A DNA stretch of 64,000 nucleotides from Panonychus citri (taxonomy: Eukaryota; Arthropoda; Arachnida; Trombidiformes; Tetranychidae). The stretch lies in contig NW_026515428.1 of assembly GCF_014898815.1 (NCBI RefSeq), positions 682,001 to 746,000 of the forward strand, written 5' to 3'. Positions 23,301-38,275 of the stretch are shown here, piece after piece. How positions within the stretch are numbered: the first letter of the stretch is position 1; every line of letters starts with the position of its first letter. The notes under the pieces were generated by a model that did no database searches, had not been told where the DNA came from, and worked only from the letters and a program-made list of their open reading frames with translations. A program made the translations under genes and the position numbers.

Positions 23301-25356
23301 CACTAATTGTCTTTGTTTTCTTTCATTACAATCTAATCTTGTTAATTGTTTGCGTTATCATATTAACTAATTATCAACTAACAACAATTAGTAACAATTA
23401 ATAACAATCGTGTCTACTTGAGCCTGTTAATAGTTTCATAGGAAAAAAAATAATTCTGATCACATAATTTTCACTCCATGTATTCAAATGATACATGAAA
23501 GTCATTGAACTTTACTTAAGGCAATTTTATTTTTGATTAACTAATTATAACTTGATCATGATTACCAAACTTAATCAAACTAATTAGTTACCAGAAACAT
23601 ACACATACAGAAATCAAGTTGATTAATCTAATAGAAACCTAGAATGTTAATCTGATTGTTGTAACAATCAACATGATGATGAAAAATTGATCAGATGAAA
23701 AAAAATCAACTAATCAAGTTGATTAAACAAAGATATCTAATTGATTAAATTCTAGTTTAATTGTCATGATAACAGAATATGATTAAGATAACTTATATTG
23801 TTCACCTTTAATCAGTAATCAAAAGCAATTAATCAAGATCTACACAAGTAATAAAATCAAATTGTAAACGATAATCATGATAATAGTAATTGAATTGCTT
23901 AGGAAATTTGTTTTTCTTTATCATAATATTCATAATCTGAATAATATCATGAAACATTAAGATGATAATAACAATAAAAGTGTAATGATTAAAGTTTCTG
24001 TATAAAGTTGATTGTGTTTTATTTGCTTCCATTTAAATTGTTGTTGATCATTTTAACCAATTTAATGATTATCACTCTCAAATTTAACTGGGAGTGGGAA
24101 AATTATTATCATCATCATGATAAATTTAATCTTTATAATAATGATTATGATAATAATTCATTTCAGTTAAATGCCCAGCCCATGATTAATTTTGATTACA
24201 ATTTAGACTCGTTAGTTAATCATATTGTCATGATGATGATTATTATTATTATGTTGTAATATCTTCAAGGTGTTGGGATGAAATTCAAGTCGATTTCGTA
24301 AATAATCAAACGATTCAAAAACTTATTTGGAAATTTTTTTATATCGAACTTATAATTTTCTTGTTTAACTCTCTCTCTCTCTCTCTCTCAGAAGATCCAC
24401 CAATATTTCTTGAAGTTTTCACCGAGAAAGATGTGAAACCCGGTGAAAGTGTCTCCCTGAAATGTATGTCCACTGGAAATCCACTTCCTCAGATCACCTG
24501 GAAACTGGACGGTTTCCCGTTGGACAGTATGAAAAACGTCAGAATCGGCGATTATGTGACCAACGATAACTACGTCATCTCTTTTGTAAACATCAGTTCC
24601 GTTTCCGTTGAAATTGGTGGCACCTACTCGTGTACCGCTTCATCTGAACTTTCAACCATACAAAATGTTGCTCCACTTCGAGTTCAAGGTCCACCTTTTG
24701 TCCGTTCAATGGCCAATTTAACTTTGGTCTCTCATCGGTCACTTATCGTTAAATGTCCAGTGGGTGGTTTTCCAATAGTAAATATTTTCTGGGAAAAAAG
24801 TGAGCTCCAATTTCAATTTATCAAAACAAATCTCCCAATTTTCCTCCTCAAGAGTTATCATCATTATTATTATTGAATGAATACCCTTCTTCTTATCATA
24901 CCCTCATCATCATCTCGTTTATCATCATTATCATCATCTTACAGTTCACTTTAAACATTACATATTTTATCATCATTATTCAAACTATTATCCCCAGAAT
25001 TTCATGATGATCATCATAGTGAACATTCATCACCTCCTCCTCCTCCTCTTCATCATTATTATTATCTTATTATTATTTAAATTAATCATTAACTTTAATC
25101 ATCATGAAACTGATTACATGAGATGAACGATTAACAGAATCACCTTATTTTTTTCCCCTCCGTCTATTGATTGTTACATGAAAAGTTAATCAACTTTAAC
25201 TGGCCAACATCCAGAAAAAGTCTTCATGATGATAATGATTATGAAATCATGATTTCATGATAATTTCATATTCTTATTTTGAAATCTGAATGCAAATGAC
25301 ACTTGAACCATTTTCATGGTAAACGTTTATCATCATCATTATTATTTAGCTCAAAT

Positions 25357-25409
<53 letters not shown>

Positions 25410-28400
25410 CATTGTATCATGATTCAGTTTGATGATCATTTACCATGGAAAAAGATTCAGAAACTCTGAATTCTTTGTTATTGTTACTAAATACATTAGA
25501 TTATCTAATATAATGATAATATTTGTTATTTCTGGTTAAGAGTCATATTAATATCACACAAGAGACAATTTTCTTAGGATTCCCTCTGAATCCTCTGAAC
25601 TTTTACCATGACAAAGTGAAATTGACTGAAAGCCTATTGATCCAGGAATTCAAACTGAAACTCAATTCAATTGAATCATTACTATTATTACAATAGATAA
25701 ATTCAATTCACTCACAATCATTTAACTCGCAATTTTTTTCCTTATACTTTCATCTTCACCCACCCCACCGTTCAACCTCACCCACTCCTCCTTCTTGCTT
25801 ACCTTTATTTTCACCACAGATTCATGTTCATATAATAGATAACAATAGAAAATGAATCTAAATTTAGTTTTAGAAAGGAAAAGTTTTAAGATGAGAACAA
25901 ATATTATCGAATATTTTTCTTCATTCGATTATTTCAAATTAGTATTTTTCTATCATCATCGACTGATAATTTCTAACATTTTTTGTTCGAAATTCTGAAA
26001 ACTTTTCTCTACATTCTATTCATTTGATTCATAGAAATGAAAAGAGAAAACGATAAATTGTCTTTCGAATTTTTTTTTCCGATTCATTTTTTTCTTCTTC
26101 CTCCTTTTCTTTCACCAACCAATTCAATCTTAATGGTTTTCATGGTAACTCAATATTACTCATGAAACTGTTTTACAAAGTTCCAAGTGTACAGTTCAGA
26201 ACATTTGAAAATTCAATCTCTTCCCTTTTTCTGATTTATATCAACACTTTTTGATTTGTCTTTTGATTACCTTGTTTTCATCTTTGTCGATTGAACAATT
26301 TTCATTTCTCTCTCTCTCTGATGAATTATCTCAACTGAACTTCTCATGAGCTATTCTCATGTATTCGATAGGAAATGTTCAAAAAAAACGAAAAATTCTA
26401 TTTCTCTCAACAGGAAAAAGGATATAACATGGTGAATTAACTCAATGATCAGTTTTCAATTCAAACTCAATCTCTCTCTCTCTCTCTCTCATCCCTCCCT
26501 TATCCACCTACACTCTCCCTCTTCTCACTCACTCTCTCATTGTTTCCTGATTCTCACTCTTTTGTTAATGAACTCTCATTATATGCATCAACTGAACATA
26601 TGATCAATTTTCATGAGCATAAAATTCAATGAATTTCTTTCAGAACTTTTTATCTCTTTTCTCATATCAAATATACAAATCGAAACAAATTGAAAAAGTA
26701 AATAAATTAATCGCTAATCATTTTAAACCAATAAATCAGGTTCATAAATTAACCCGAAAAGTTAATCATTTATTTCACACAAATTCAGTCATGGTAAAGT
26801 TCATAATAGTTTTTTGAAATATGGAAACGGAAACCAAAGTTGAGAAATTTTTGTTCACCCATAAAAGGAAAGGGAAATGATGATGATGAAAATTTTGCTC
26901 TGATGATAAAAGACAAACATCATTCAGTTGAGTTCTCATTGAAAATCAACTCGAGAAAAGCATTTACCATGAGGAAAAAAAAGTTCATTCATCCTCATGA
27001 GACATTGATGATTTTTTATCAACAAACAAACAGAGATAAACAATACATATATCATTTTCAGGGGATTCTCATCTTGTTCAACCATTTAGGTATCATGATA
27101 ATATTACCTTACATTTTGAATCGGAAGTTTTCAAAGATTTGGTCATCACAATGATGATCAATGGTGATTATATGTTACTGGAAGATTTCAATCTTATTCA
27201 CACTCTTAAACTTGACCATTGCTCGAAGGAGATGATGATGGAGAGTGGACACAAGATGATTAGGGGAAAAGGTCACTTTGTTTGTGAAAAAAGGGTCAAT
27301 TACTTATGTCCAGTGATCTTTACTCTCTATCATGGACACTCTTTCATCATAAAAGGTTTTGATGAATGGTGTTCCTTGGGTTGTTCTTGGGAGTGTAAAA
27401 GTTATTTTGAGTGAGAGAGAGAGAGAAAAAAAAGTTCCATCAAGAAAATCAATCGACTGACCATTACAATTATCATCGCAACTTTATTCATTGTCCAGTT
27501 ACTAGAGAAAAAGTTTTTTTCTTATCAACATTCAATATCCATCTCGAACTTTATCCATTTTGAATCAATAATCATGGAAATTGATGATAGATGAGGAAAA
27601 AGCGAACTTTTTTTTCTTCCTCTTCTCTAGTTTCTCCTTTTACTTTCGTCGAGTTTGTGTTTTTCAATTTTTGGAATAAAAAAAAAGTTCTAAATCTTAT
27701 CGATATTTCTTGTAAATAACTGTAATCGCTTCAAGATATTAGGTTAGATTCATGGAAACTGATATTGATATCCCTCAAGGTGGAGGATTTATCCATTCAG
27801 TTGAAGAAGATAAAGATTAATATACCTGGAAAGACAGGGAGGGTCAAAGAGAATATTGTAAATTCGAAAAGTTCTTGAAATTCTGGAAATGAAAAAAAAT
27901 AATATAAGATAAATGTTCTGACGATGTATCTTTTCATACATGGAAACAAATGAATTATTAGTAACAATGATTAAAGTTGATTCAGTTTGTTTACCATTCA
28001 GATATAACTTGAAGCTCATTTATTATCAAATGATAAATATCATAGAAAACCAAATGCTGTAAATTATCATATCCTGAGTGTATATATCTGTTTGGGCGAT
28101 ATAAACATGAGCATTTCATTGAAAAAGAGAAAATCATTCTCACTGGAAATAATAACCCCCAGGCTATTACAAGATGAGATAAAAAAAATATCATTCCTAT
28201 GAAAGTAACAAGCAAGAAAAAATCTTCTTGTTGATAAAATGATAATAATATTATTTGATTTTCATCCTTTTCCCTCCCAAGAAATAAGCATCAGATTTCA
28301 TGATAGGTTAATGAAAATTTCATGGAGAAAACTTTTTCAATTATATTTTCACATTGACAATCAATTGATTATTAGTGGATATTCAAGTTAATAACTCAAT

Positions 28401-31400
28401 AGGGATAATCAATCAATCGGTTGATAATAATAATAAGTTGACATAGATGACAATCAAATCCATGATATTTATTTATTTTTTTTTTTATATTCAATTGCAA
28501 TTGAAACTCATGAAGTAAATTAAATCTGATTCTGATAACTGAAAACATCAATTATCATCATGTTTTGACTTGAACTTTTTTCCCTGATTCTGTAATGATA
28601 TATATCATTATCATTGTTATTACATGTTTGGTGTAATTGTTATTAGCTTTTATTATCAGGGTGAAATTTCATGATTTTCTGGAACTTCAGACCAAGTTCT
28701 GGCAGCGAATTTGGTTTATCACTTTTTCCCCCAATTTCTATCAGGAAATAAATGTTACCTATGGTAGCTAAGGGTTCTTATATTATATATGTTGTACTTT
28801 TATCATGAAATTGATTCTGAATGTTTGGGTGGAAAGAGATTAATGGAATCAGATAAATTTACGATAATTATCATCATGAATTTTACCATCAAGATGTAGT
28901 TTATATATATTCTCATTTCAACTTGATGTTAGTTCAATTAGGAATTAAAAAATTGTCCATAAAAGTGAAAATTACTCTTTTTATCTTCTAGGAGGAAATG
29001 AAAGAGACGAAAAAAATTTACTGTGAATCTATTTTGTCATGAATTTTTATGGATTCGGAAAGTTCTGGGTGATTTTGGTCTAATTACTATTTTTTTATCT
29101 GATCTTGTCTTTCATTTTGATTAGTCGGGATTCAGTGTAAGGATTCATGGTGATTATGATGTATCTCTTTAATCAACTGGTCATCGAGTCACATTTTCAT
29201 GGTGATCAATAAACATCATGATTAAGTTGGTGATGTGATTAGATCATATGTTGACCAAAAGGTGTAAAACCAGGACAGAGAGAGAGAGAGAGAAAAACGA
29301 TTTTCTTGACACATTGAATTTGAATAAAAATCATGAACAGGAATCAGGGAGATGATTGATGAAGTGTCAACCAGAATGAAGCGAAAAAGGAGAGAAAAAA
29401 AATTTCGAATGTCATCTTCATCCTCTCTTTCCCTCTTTATCCTTTATCATCCTCATCATCACTCTCACCATGATGCTAATGTATCATCATCTCATTTGCT
29501 TGTTTCTATTTTCTTATTCCTCTGCATGTCATCTTTGCTTTACCTTTTTTTCCAAATGGAAAACAATTGAACTGAAAAAAAAATTCTAAATTCTAAATTC
29601 TGTCTGCCCCACCCTTCTGAATAAAGATGGTAAACGTTTACCCAACAATCATCGTCAAATTCTGGATAAAAATGGAACCCTAATTGTATCAGATATCACC
29701 AAAGAATCAGATGAAGGATATTATTCATGTTCAGCAGTAAATGATGAAGGCGTTTCTTCAACCAATGGATTCCACCTGAATATCCAAGGTTAGCAATAAA
29801 CTCCCATGAAAATAAACCTCTTGAATCTACCATTCGATAACATTAAAGATAATTCATTCAATCAGATTACCATGAGAACGAGACAATAATTGATTTCACT
29901 TCATAATCATGAAATCAAAGTAAAATTCACCGTCTACAGATAATCTCAAATGATGCGAATACGATTGAAACTCAGGAATAGTGAACAAGGTGAAAAAGGC
30001 GAAAATTGAATCAGAAAATTTGATTTGCCTTCTTAAGTTGATTAGAGAAAGAAAAAATTGAAAACAGAAAATCAGATTAATCCATTAGCTTGTTAATCTT
30101 TCAATTGTTGATCCATTAGGTGAAAACTTTACCACCATGACAATGATAATCATCATGAGGAAGTTGAATAAAGATTCATTTCCTTGATGAAGGTTAATTG
30201 TGTTTTCTAAATTTAAAACTGTTAATAAACATTTTCTGTATCATGAAAAGTTCAACAGGGAAACTTTCCCACTATTCAAATTAACTCAACTTTATCCCAA
30301 ATATTTGCATATAATTTGCATAAAATTTTAATTTGGACTAAATTTCTTATTGTATTCTCTTGATTTTGTTTCCATTTCAATGGTTTTTTAATTGTTATTT
30401 GTTAATCATTTTCCTTTTACTCTTTAATTTAGTTGCACCGAAAGTTGATCAATTTGTGTTACCAGTTGACATTCAAATGGGTCAACGTTTATCAATCAGC
30501 TGTACAGTAATTAAAGGTGATCCACCTTTTCACATTGAATGGTTAAAAGATGGTGAAACAATAAAGGAAACAGATTCATCATCAGCTTCCGTTTCAATTC
30601 ATCATCTTGCCGATTATTCATCGACCATTTTATTTAAAGCGGTCAAGAGTGACCATCGTGGTAACTATACTTGTCTGGCTACAAACGCTGTTGGTCAAGA
30701 TTCACATTCACAAATGATGGTCATTTATGGTGAGTATGTAACAGATTATCAATTAATCATCATGATAAGAGTTCTGAGTTTTTATATTTATGGAAATTCA
30801 GCAAGAAAGATAAAAGAAAGAAAGAAAAGTTTCATTCTCATCTCGAACTCTCATTCAATTCGAATCTGTTATTTCTCATTATATTCAGATTAGAACTTTT
30901 CTTTTTGCTGTGTTTGTACATTTCGAAGATGAAGAAGAAGGTGAAAAAATTCACAATAATCATCTTTTCCATGATTATCATGAAGATGAATACAAATGAA
31001 ACTTCATAACCTAATATGTTGAAGCCTTTAAGGCACTAACTTAGTTAGAAAAACATTGACAATCTGCTACATGGTAAATGAAATGTTCAGAGTCTGAAAT
31101 TTCATCATGAAAACTTGGTATTGTTGTTGTTTTCCTTTTCATGGTAAAAGTTGAGAGTGAAAACTTATCTCACTTTCTAAGCTCTATTCCTATTCTGAGA
31201 TGATGATGATCACCATCATGGTTATTCAATGAGCTCTATTCTGTTTGGAACAGCATTTTTTTGGCTAATATGTATATTTCTGAAGAAAGAAAATTTCTCA
31301 GAACTTTTTTACCTTCATTTTGTTTTTCTCACCTCAGACAATTTACCTTTTTTTTACTAATGAATTTCCATACGGAATTCCATGCACTTTTTTCATACTG

Positions 31401-34400
31401 AATTTCTATGAACTTTTTTTTCTATTCACAGTTTTCTTAACTTAAACTCGTAAATTGTTTTGAAAATTTGTTAAATTTTCTGTTAAACATGAAACAAGAT
31501 GATAACCAAATGATGTTGATTATCATGATGTAAACAACATGAAGATTGATCAGAGAAAAGATTAGTAGAATTTACAAATTGTAAAGTGATTAATTGTCAA
31601 TCTTTGGATAAAAAAAACTTTGGATTAAAAAAGTATCAAGTTCCATTCACTATCATGTAAACTTTCATGAAGATAAACATGAAAAAAGTTCACTTTAAGA
31701 ATCCATGTTAATCCTTATCACTTGTCAATTTTTCAACTTGAATGAATTCATATGAGAAGTTAAATAAATACTATTGGTCAAGATTCATAGTAAAAGTCAT
31801 TCTGATTACTGACAAGAGATGAAGATTAGGAAATGATTGACCAGTAAACACTTTCGATAATATTAATTGTTATGAAAAAAGTAAAATAATAACTTTGAAA
31901 CTCCCAAACCGAAAAAAGTCACAATATCAACTGAATTAAGATTCATATTGATGCTATTTGAACATTGACAAGAAACTGCCCATTGGTCACTAGTATTAAC
32001 TTTCCACCTCGGCCTTTGATTCAATATCAACATTTTGATAGCCAGTTAACATAAAAATCATGTTAGCATAACTTAATGATAACCATTAGAATCATGATTA
32101 AATTAGCAATCAACTGAACATTTGTACTCGTTTATTAATATAAAAGTTGACAGAAAATTGTTCAATGGTTAAAATTAACTCCATGAAAATTATTGTAACC
32201 AACATAATGATTAACATTTTCTCACAAAAAATCTATGAAATTAGTTGATTACAAACTGATTCAGTTCAATGTCTATTCCATCATCATCATGATAATCTGA
32301 TTTCCATGATATCGTTTTCCCTACCAACCTTGATACCTTTATATTATCATATCATTCCAGTGCTGATAAGTTGAGTATCGATAATGAAATTGATGATTAT
32401 GATGAGACTATTAATTTTATCATGAATATGAATCAGAAATATGATTCTGTCAATATGATAAGTAAAAATTTCTCTTCTATTAATAAATGATGAATATGCA
32501 AATTAATATGTTTCATTGGATGATTAAGATGATTAGTATGAAAAAGCTCATCATACTCATCATCATGTATCAGATTATATCCTGAATATAATTCAGTTTA
32601 TCACCATGATGAAAAAATACGAGAGATAGAAAATTTTTAACCTTCAATTTTATCAAAAGTTTTGGGAATTAAACTCATCACCAAACTGTTACACCAACAA
32701 CAATTTAAATCTTTAATTGTATTATTTCAAAAAAGGATTAACGGTAAATTCAATTAGTTCAAACATAAAGAACATTAAATTTGAACAAATTTTCATATTT
32801 TTCTTTCTCTCTTCCATGATCATTACCATGGAATGAATTTCCTGAAAGTGGAACAATATTTTCACCTACTCCCTGTTGAATCTCAACCATCATGCTCTCC
32901 ATCACATTCCCACTTTCACTTGCAATTTTCCACCTTTATCATTTTCTCCACCTCTTCATCATCTTCATCTTCCTCATCCTCTTCTCCATGCACAAAGTTA
33001 CTTAAGCCCAGAGAAACTGTTACTCTGGTATTGTTGTTGTTATTATAAAGCTAATGCAATTTACCATTGGACACAAGGGATAGTGTTCAAGATGAAGGTG
33101 GGAAATGGGTGGAGGAGGAAAAGGATGGAGATTATAATAAGAATCAGCCTTATCCTTTCTCGATTGATGAGAGAGTGAGGCAGGAAAAAAGAAACATCTT
33201 CTTACATTGAAGATTATGTTTCGTAAAAGTTTTACATCGAAAATTATACTTTTACCTTTCATCATCTTCTTCTCATCATCAGTGTTACTTTACATCTCAT
33301 TGAGTAACTTTACCTTTATGTCTTATCTCCTTCTCTTCATGCATCACCATCCAACTGAATCTCCATGAATCTTTTCCTGAATATAATATATATATTTCTG
33401 TCCATTTTCATCTCATTTTTTCTTCTTCTTCTCATCACTTTTATCCACCATGCATGGGGAATTAACTGAGAGAGAGGTAATAAGAATCAAATGAATAGGA
33501 AGAAGCAACAAGATTTGTTTTCTCACTTTCCACCAATACTCTCTCACCAATACTCTCTCCCGTTTACTGACAGATAAAAGATGAATCTCAGAAAAATGAA
33601 CAGCCAAGAAAAGATAATATCATGTGTAAAGTAAATGGATTCATGAGACTCTTTGGTGAAACGATAACTTCAACTCCCTGAACGATATCACAATCATTGA
33701 AAATGATAACAATTCAAAGTTAATTGTAACTAAAAAGCTCTTGATAATATGACTCCAATTCAAATGAAAACTTTTAGTCTTATTGAAATCAATATGTAGT
33801 TTTGAATAATAGGAAAAAGTTTCGAAAACAACTTTTACCATGAAATTGATACAAATTTTTTTCGATAAAACTTCATGAGAAATTTAAGTTCACCTAAAGA
33901 TGATTATGATGGTAAGTTCAGTTTAAGATTTTATTCTGATTATATCAGAGATGAAGTTATCATTAATGACATGTAATTAACAGACTATTATCATAGGAAC
34001 TTTTTTTCATGATAATTTTTTCCCATCTTTTTTTATCATGGTAATCATATTATAATAATAATCATGCTTTTTTCACATTTATATATATCATTAGAATGAC
34101 TGAGAGAGAGAGAGAGAGAGAGAGACTTAGATGATAATTATCATTGAGATTGTAATGATAACTGAATCATTTGGAGTTGATAATTAAGTTATTTATATTT
34201 ATCATGATGAAAGGAACAAGAATCTGAATCAGAATCTTGAGTAAACAAAAACATGAGATAATAATCATTGTAAATGAAATGGATTAACCTTTTATCACGT
34301 TAGAATGATAATGATGAGAGAGAAAGAGACTGAGGGAGACAAGGAAGATGAATGGAGTGGATAGTGGTTGTGGTGAGTGAATACATGATGACGAGAGGGA

Positions 34401-35555
34401 GTTGATGTTATATTGTAATGACGATAATAAAGTTCAATGTTTGATAATAAGTAGATATAATATTTGTATGTGACTTGGAAAAAAAAATGGAAAACAAACT
34501 AACTGACAATTGTAATGGTTCTGGTTAACTTCATGATGATTATGAAGATGAACTTATCTCAGAATCGTCTATGAGTATGAATACCCTGATACAATTTACT
34601 CGAGGTATATATTATATGATTACAGTGCAAACAATTACATTAGATGATTATATGGGAATTTCATGTTAGATTATTTTTTTTATTCGTCATATTTTTCTTT
34701 CCTTCATCTTCTAATGTATTATTATTATTATATTATCAGTTTCATGCTGATTATCAACATCTCCATGATTATTAATGTATTGGAAATTGATTGGAACTCG
34801 TTATTAATATTTGCCTTCATCACTTTGACAATTACCTTAGGATATTATGATGATGATTAGTTGTTATTATTTTTTTTTTCTTCAATTATCTTAATCCTTC
34901 TAATCCTAATCTGTTTTCTATGTAATTTTCTAGCTCCACCTCAATGGATTTACGAACCTGGTGATATAAGTTCAACTAAAGGTGAACAAGTTTGGAGTAA
35001 TTGTCAAGCTTCCGGGTTCCCGACGCCCTCGATTATTTGGAAAAAGGCTCAAAGTAAGAAAAGCGAACAAAAATTTCTCGAGAGAAAAAAAGTTCTAACT
35101 TCGATAGATATTCAATGAGTTTCGAAATTTCATCCAACTTGATTAGCTTATATTGACAAGAGAAAACTCAAAAAACTGATATAATGTTATTTTCTAAAAG
35201 AAGAAGAGGAAGTGGAAATGATACCAAGCTCGAAGTGGGAGTGAAGATTTATAATAGAAAATAATAGTATTTCTTTCATTTCAATTTTTCTCTTTTCCTT
35301 CATTTTATTCATCAATTTCATCTAAACAAAATGTTCTCTCAATTATCAATTCGAATCACGATTATATTTTAGTTCTAAAAATGATTCATCTTGAAATTCA
35401 GTCAAGTTAAAAGAGATATTTGAAAGTTTTATTCTTGGTCACTTTTTCATCGAACTGACCAATTTCCATTCGGACATTAAGAGAAAAGATAAGAAGTAGA
35501 AAACTCTAAAGACCCTGAGGGAATGAGTAGAGAAAGTGAATAGACGATAATGATT

Positions 35556-35648
<93 letters not shown>

Positions 35649-38211
35649 TTAAACTTCGAATCGAGGGATTTGAAGAAATAAAAGTTTATAGTCTTCCGGT
35701 TTCATGGATCTTTATTAAATAAGACTGACCATTGTTATGGTCAATCATTAGCATCATTGTCACAATTTAGACCAACAATCGGTTGAATTAAATGGTCACT
35801 CACTTATCTTTCACTCCCTCTGTCCCTGTCTTCCTCCCATCGGTTATTATGATAATCTAATTCACAATTTCAACTAATCAACAATTCGAGTCACATAATG
35901 AATTTCAAGTTTTCAGAGGTTCGGTCATTCAATTAGATTGAAAGGTTTTAATAATCAAGTAGAGGAAAAAATGACCAAAATATCGTAATTATAATCATTA
36001 CAAGTTAATCATTCACTTTGAATGGTTAATTGTTGTTGTTATTACAATAAGTTGTCATTAATTATTAACAATTAGCAGCAATGGTGCAGTTACATTTCTT
36101 GTTACCTTTTAATCACAAACAAAATCAACAACAAAAAAACAAATAACATCCAATTACTATGGGAACAATTTAAATCAATGGTAAATCAAACAAATATGTT
36201 GATACACAATTAGAATGACAATTAAGTTAATCAATGTTGATTAAGTTCAACTCATAAGCCGTAACATTGATCACTATCTTTGCGATTGTCTTGATTAGAG
36301 TGAATTGGACTTTTCGAATAATTTTTTTTGTCTTTTTCGAAAACTTTTTCGACATTTAGATGGGACAACAAGCTACAAGACGATTGTCAGCTCATTTCGA
36401 GTTCAGATCCTCGATTCTGGGGCACTTTTCATTGACGATATTCAGAAAAGCGATTCGGGTTTGTACCTTTGTCAGGCATCGAATGGAGTTGGAAGTGAAC
36501 TATCAAAAGTTATCCGGATTTCTGTTCATGGTAAAGACTCAAGAATAATCTTATGAGAACAATAGTTCAATATGTAAATCACCATGATACTAATCTCATG
36601 ATAAATCCTTTTCTGAGACAGAAGGAGCTTATTTTACATCTAAATTTCGTTCGGAGACTTTTACTAAATCACAAGAATCCAAATTATCATGTGAAGCCTA
36701 TGGAGAGAAGCCGATAACAATTCAATGGCGTAAAGATGATAAGCCGATTATTTTTGACCCTAAAAGGTTCATTATCCTCTTTATCATCATCTCATCAATA
36801 TGAACCATGAAAAATTCATGTGACAAATAGTTTTATCATGAATTGTTCTGATCCAACATGTTGATGATTAAGGTGTAACTCTCAAGTTAATTTTCAATCT
36901 CTATTTTTTCCCTCTCAACTCTTCATGAAATTTCAGGGTTATTCTTAAAGATCGGATAACAGCTGAAGGCTACAGCTCAGAACTGACCATCATGGACATT
37001 GACCGCCGTGATTCAGCCTTGTACAGTTGCCATGCCTCCAATGGTTATGGTAAAGATGAGACGAGGATTCAGTTGGTTGTCAGAGGTAAATGATAATAAC
37101 AATTAATATTAGATGAAGTTTATTGTTACTCTGAATGAATTATATTTCTACCATGAAAAGTAAGGTGTAAGTTTATAACAATAAGTTCATGGATTGAATA
37201 TTATTAATATTTCTTTGGATATCAGATGATTTTCATCATCCTTGGCATCATGAAATCTTCATCAGATTTACTTTCATTTCATCACAACCTTTTCCCTCTT
37301 CTCTTTTTCACTTCATCTGAATGATTCATGTAAATCATGAACATCTCAGAATTTTTTTCTTCTTTTCTTTTTTCCCTATTTACTATTCGTAGCAGTTTAA
37401 ATCTTATACATGTGATGATGAAGATGATAATAATTCTAACAGTTGATATCATATCATTTTTTTTCTCTCTCTTTCGTTGTTATCATGGTGGAAAAAAAAA
37501 TAAAGAAGAGAAAAGAAATTCCATCATTCTGAACAGCCAGAATTTTCAGCTCTCTCTCTCTCTCTCCCATGGAAACCAAATTCTCATGCTTGTCATTCAA
37601 TCCTTTTGACAAGTCTATTTTTACCTTTGCTTCATCTTCATGAATCTCATTTATTCATCACCATTCACTTTCCCTTTTTCAGAGCTTTTGACTTCCGTTT
37701 TCAGAGGATCGATGATGATACATGATGGCATCTTAATTACCTTTTCTTCATGATGCTGATCAACATTTTTGAAAATGTTTTTATTCAGATCAATCAATTC
37801 TAGTAAAAAAAATCAGTAGCTCTTACATGTAGATATGGCGGGAATGTAATTGATTCAATCGTCATCATCTCATTCATTTAGAGTTTTCATTTACATCTTC
37901 AAGAGTGGACATCATATTACATGTCCACCTTATCTAAGGGGAGATTTCTCATTTTTGCTCTCTTTCTCTCTCCCTGATCTCCTTGTCTTCCTCTTCGTAA
38001 CCATGTAATAAATCATGGGAGTGGTTAATAATATTGTTATAACAATGATGATAATAATATTGATTAATTAATCTTGTATGAAAAATGGTTAACTAAACAA
38101 AAAGATTAATTTAGAGTTGATTAACTGACCCCAGACTCGATTCTCTCTCTCTTTCAGTTGGTCAATATTAATTCATTTTTTGACCATAAATTATTTTATC
38201 CGCTCCCTTTT

Positions 38212-38275
<64 letters not shown>

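Noticed and set aside
19462..24391. Search for N-terminal Dscam Ig exons or an alternative exon array
   Set aside because: No stretch with the Cys-Trp-DxGxYxC Ig pattern was visible. Absence is not proven without profile searches.
27139..27414. 91-codon frame inside Dscam intron 2 with several cysteines
   Set aside because: No Ig or other domain pattern and no flanking splice sites in a consistent phase.
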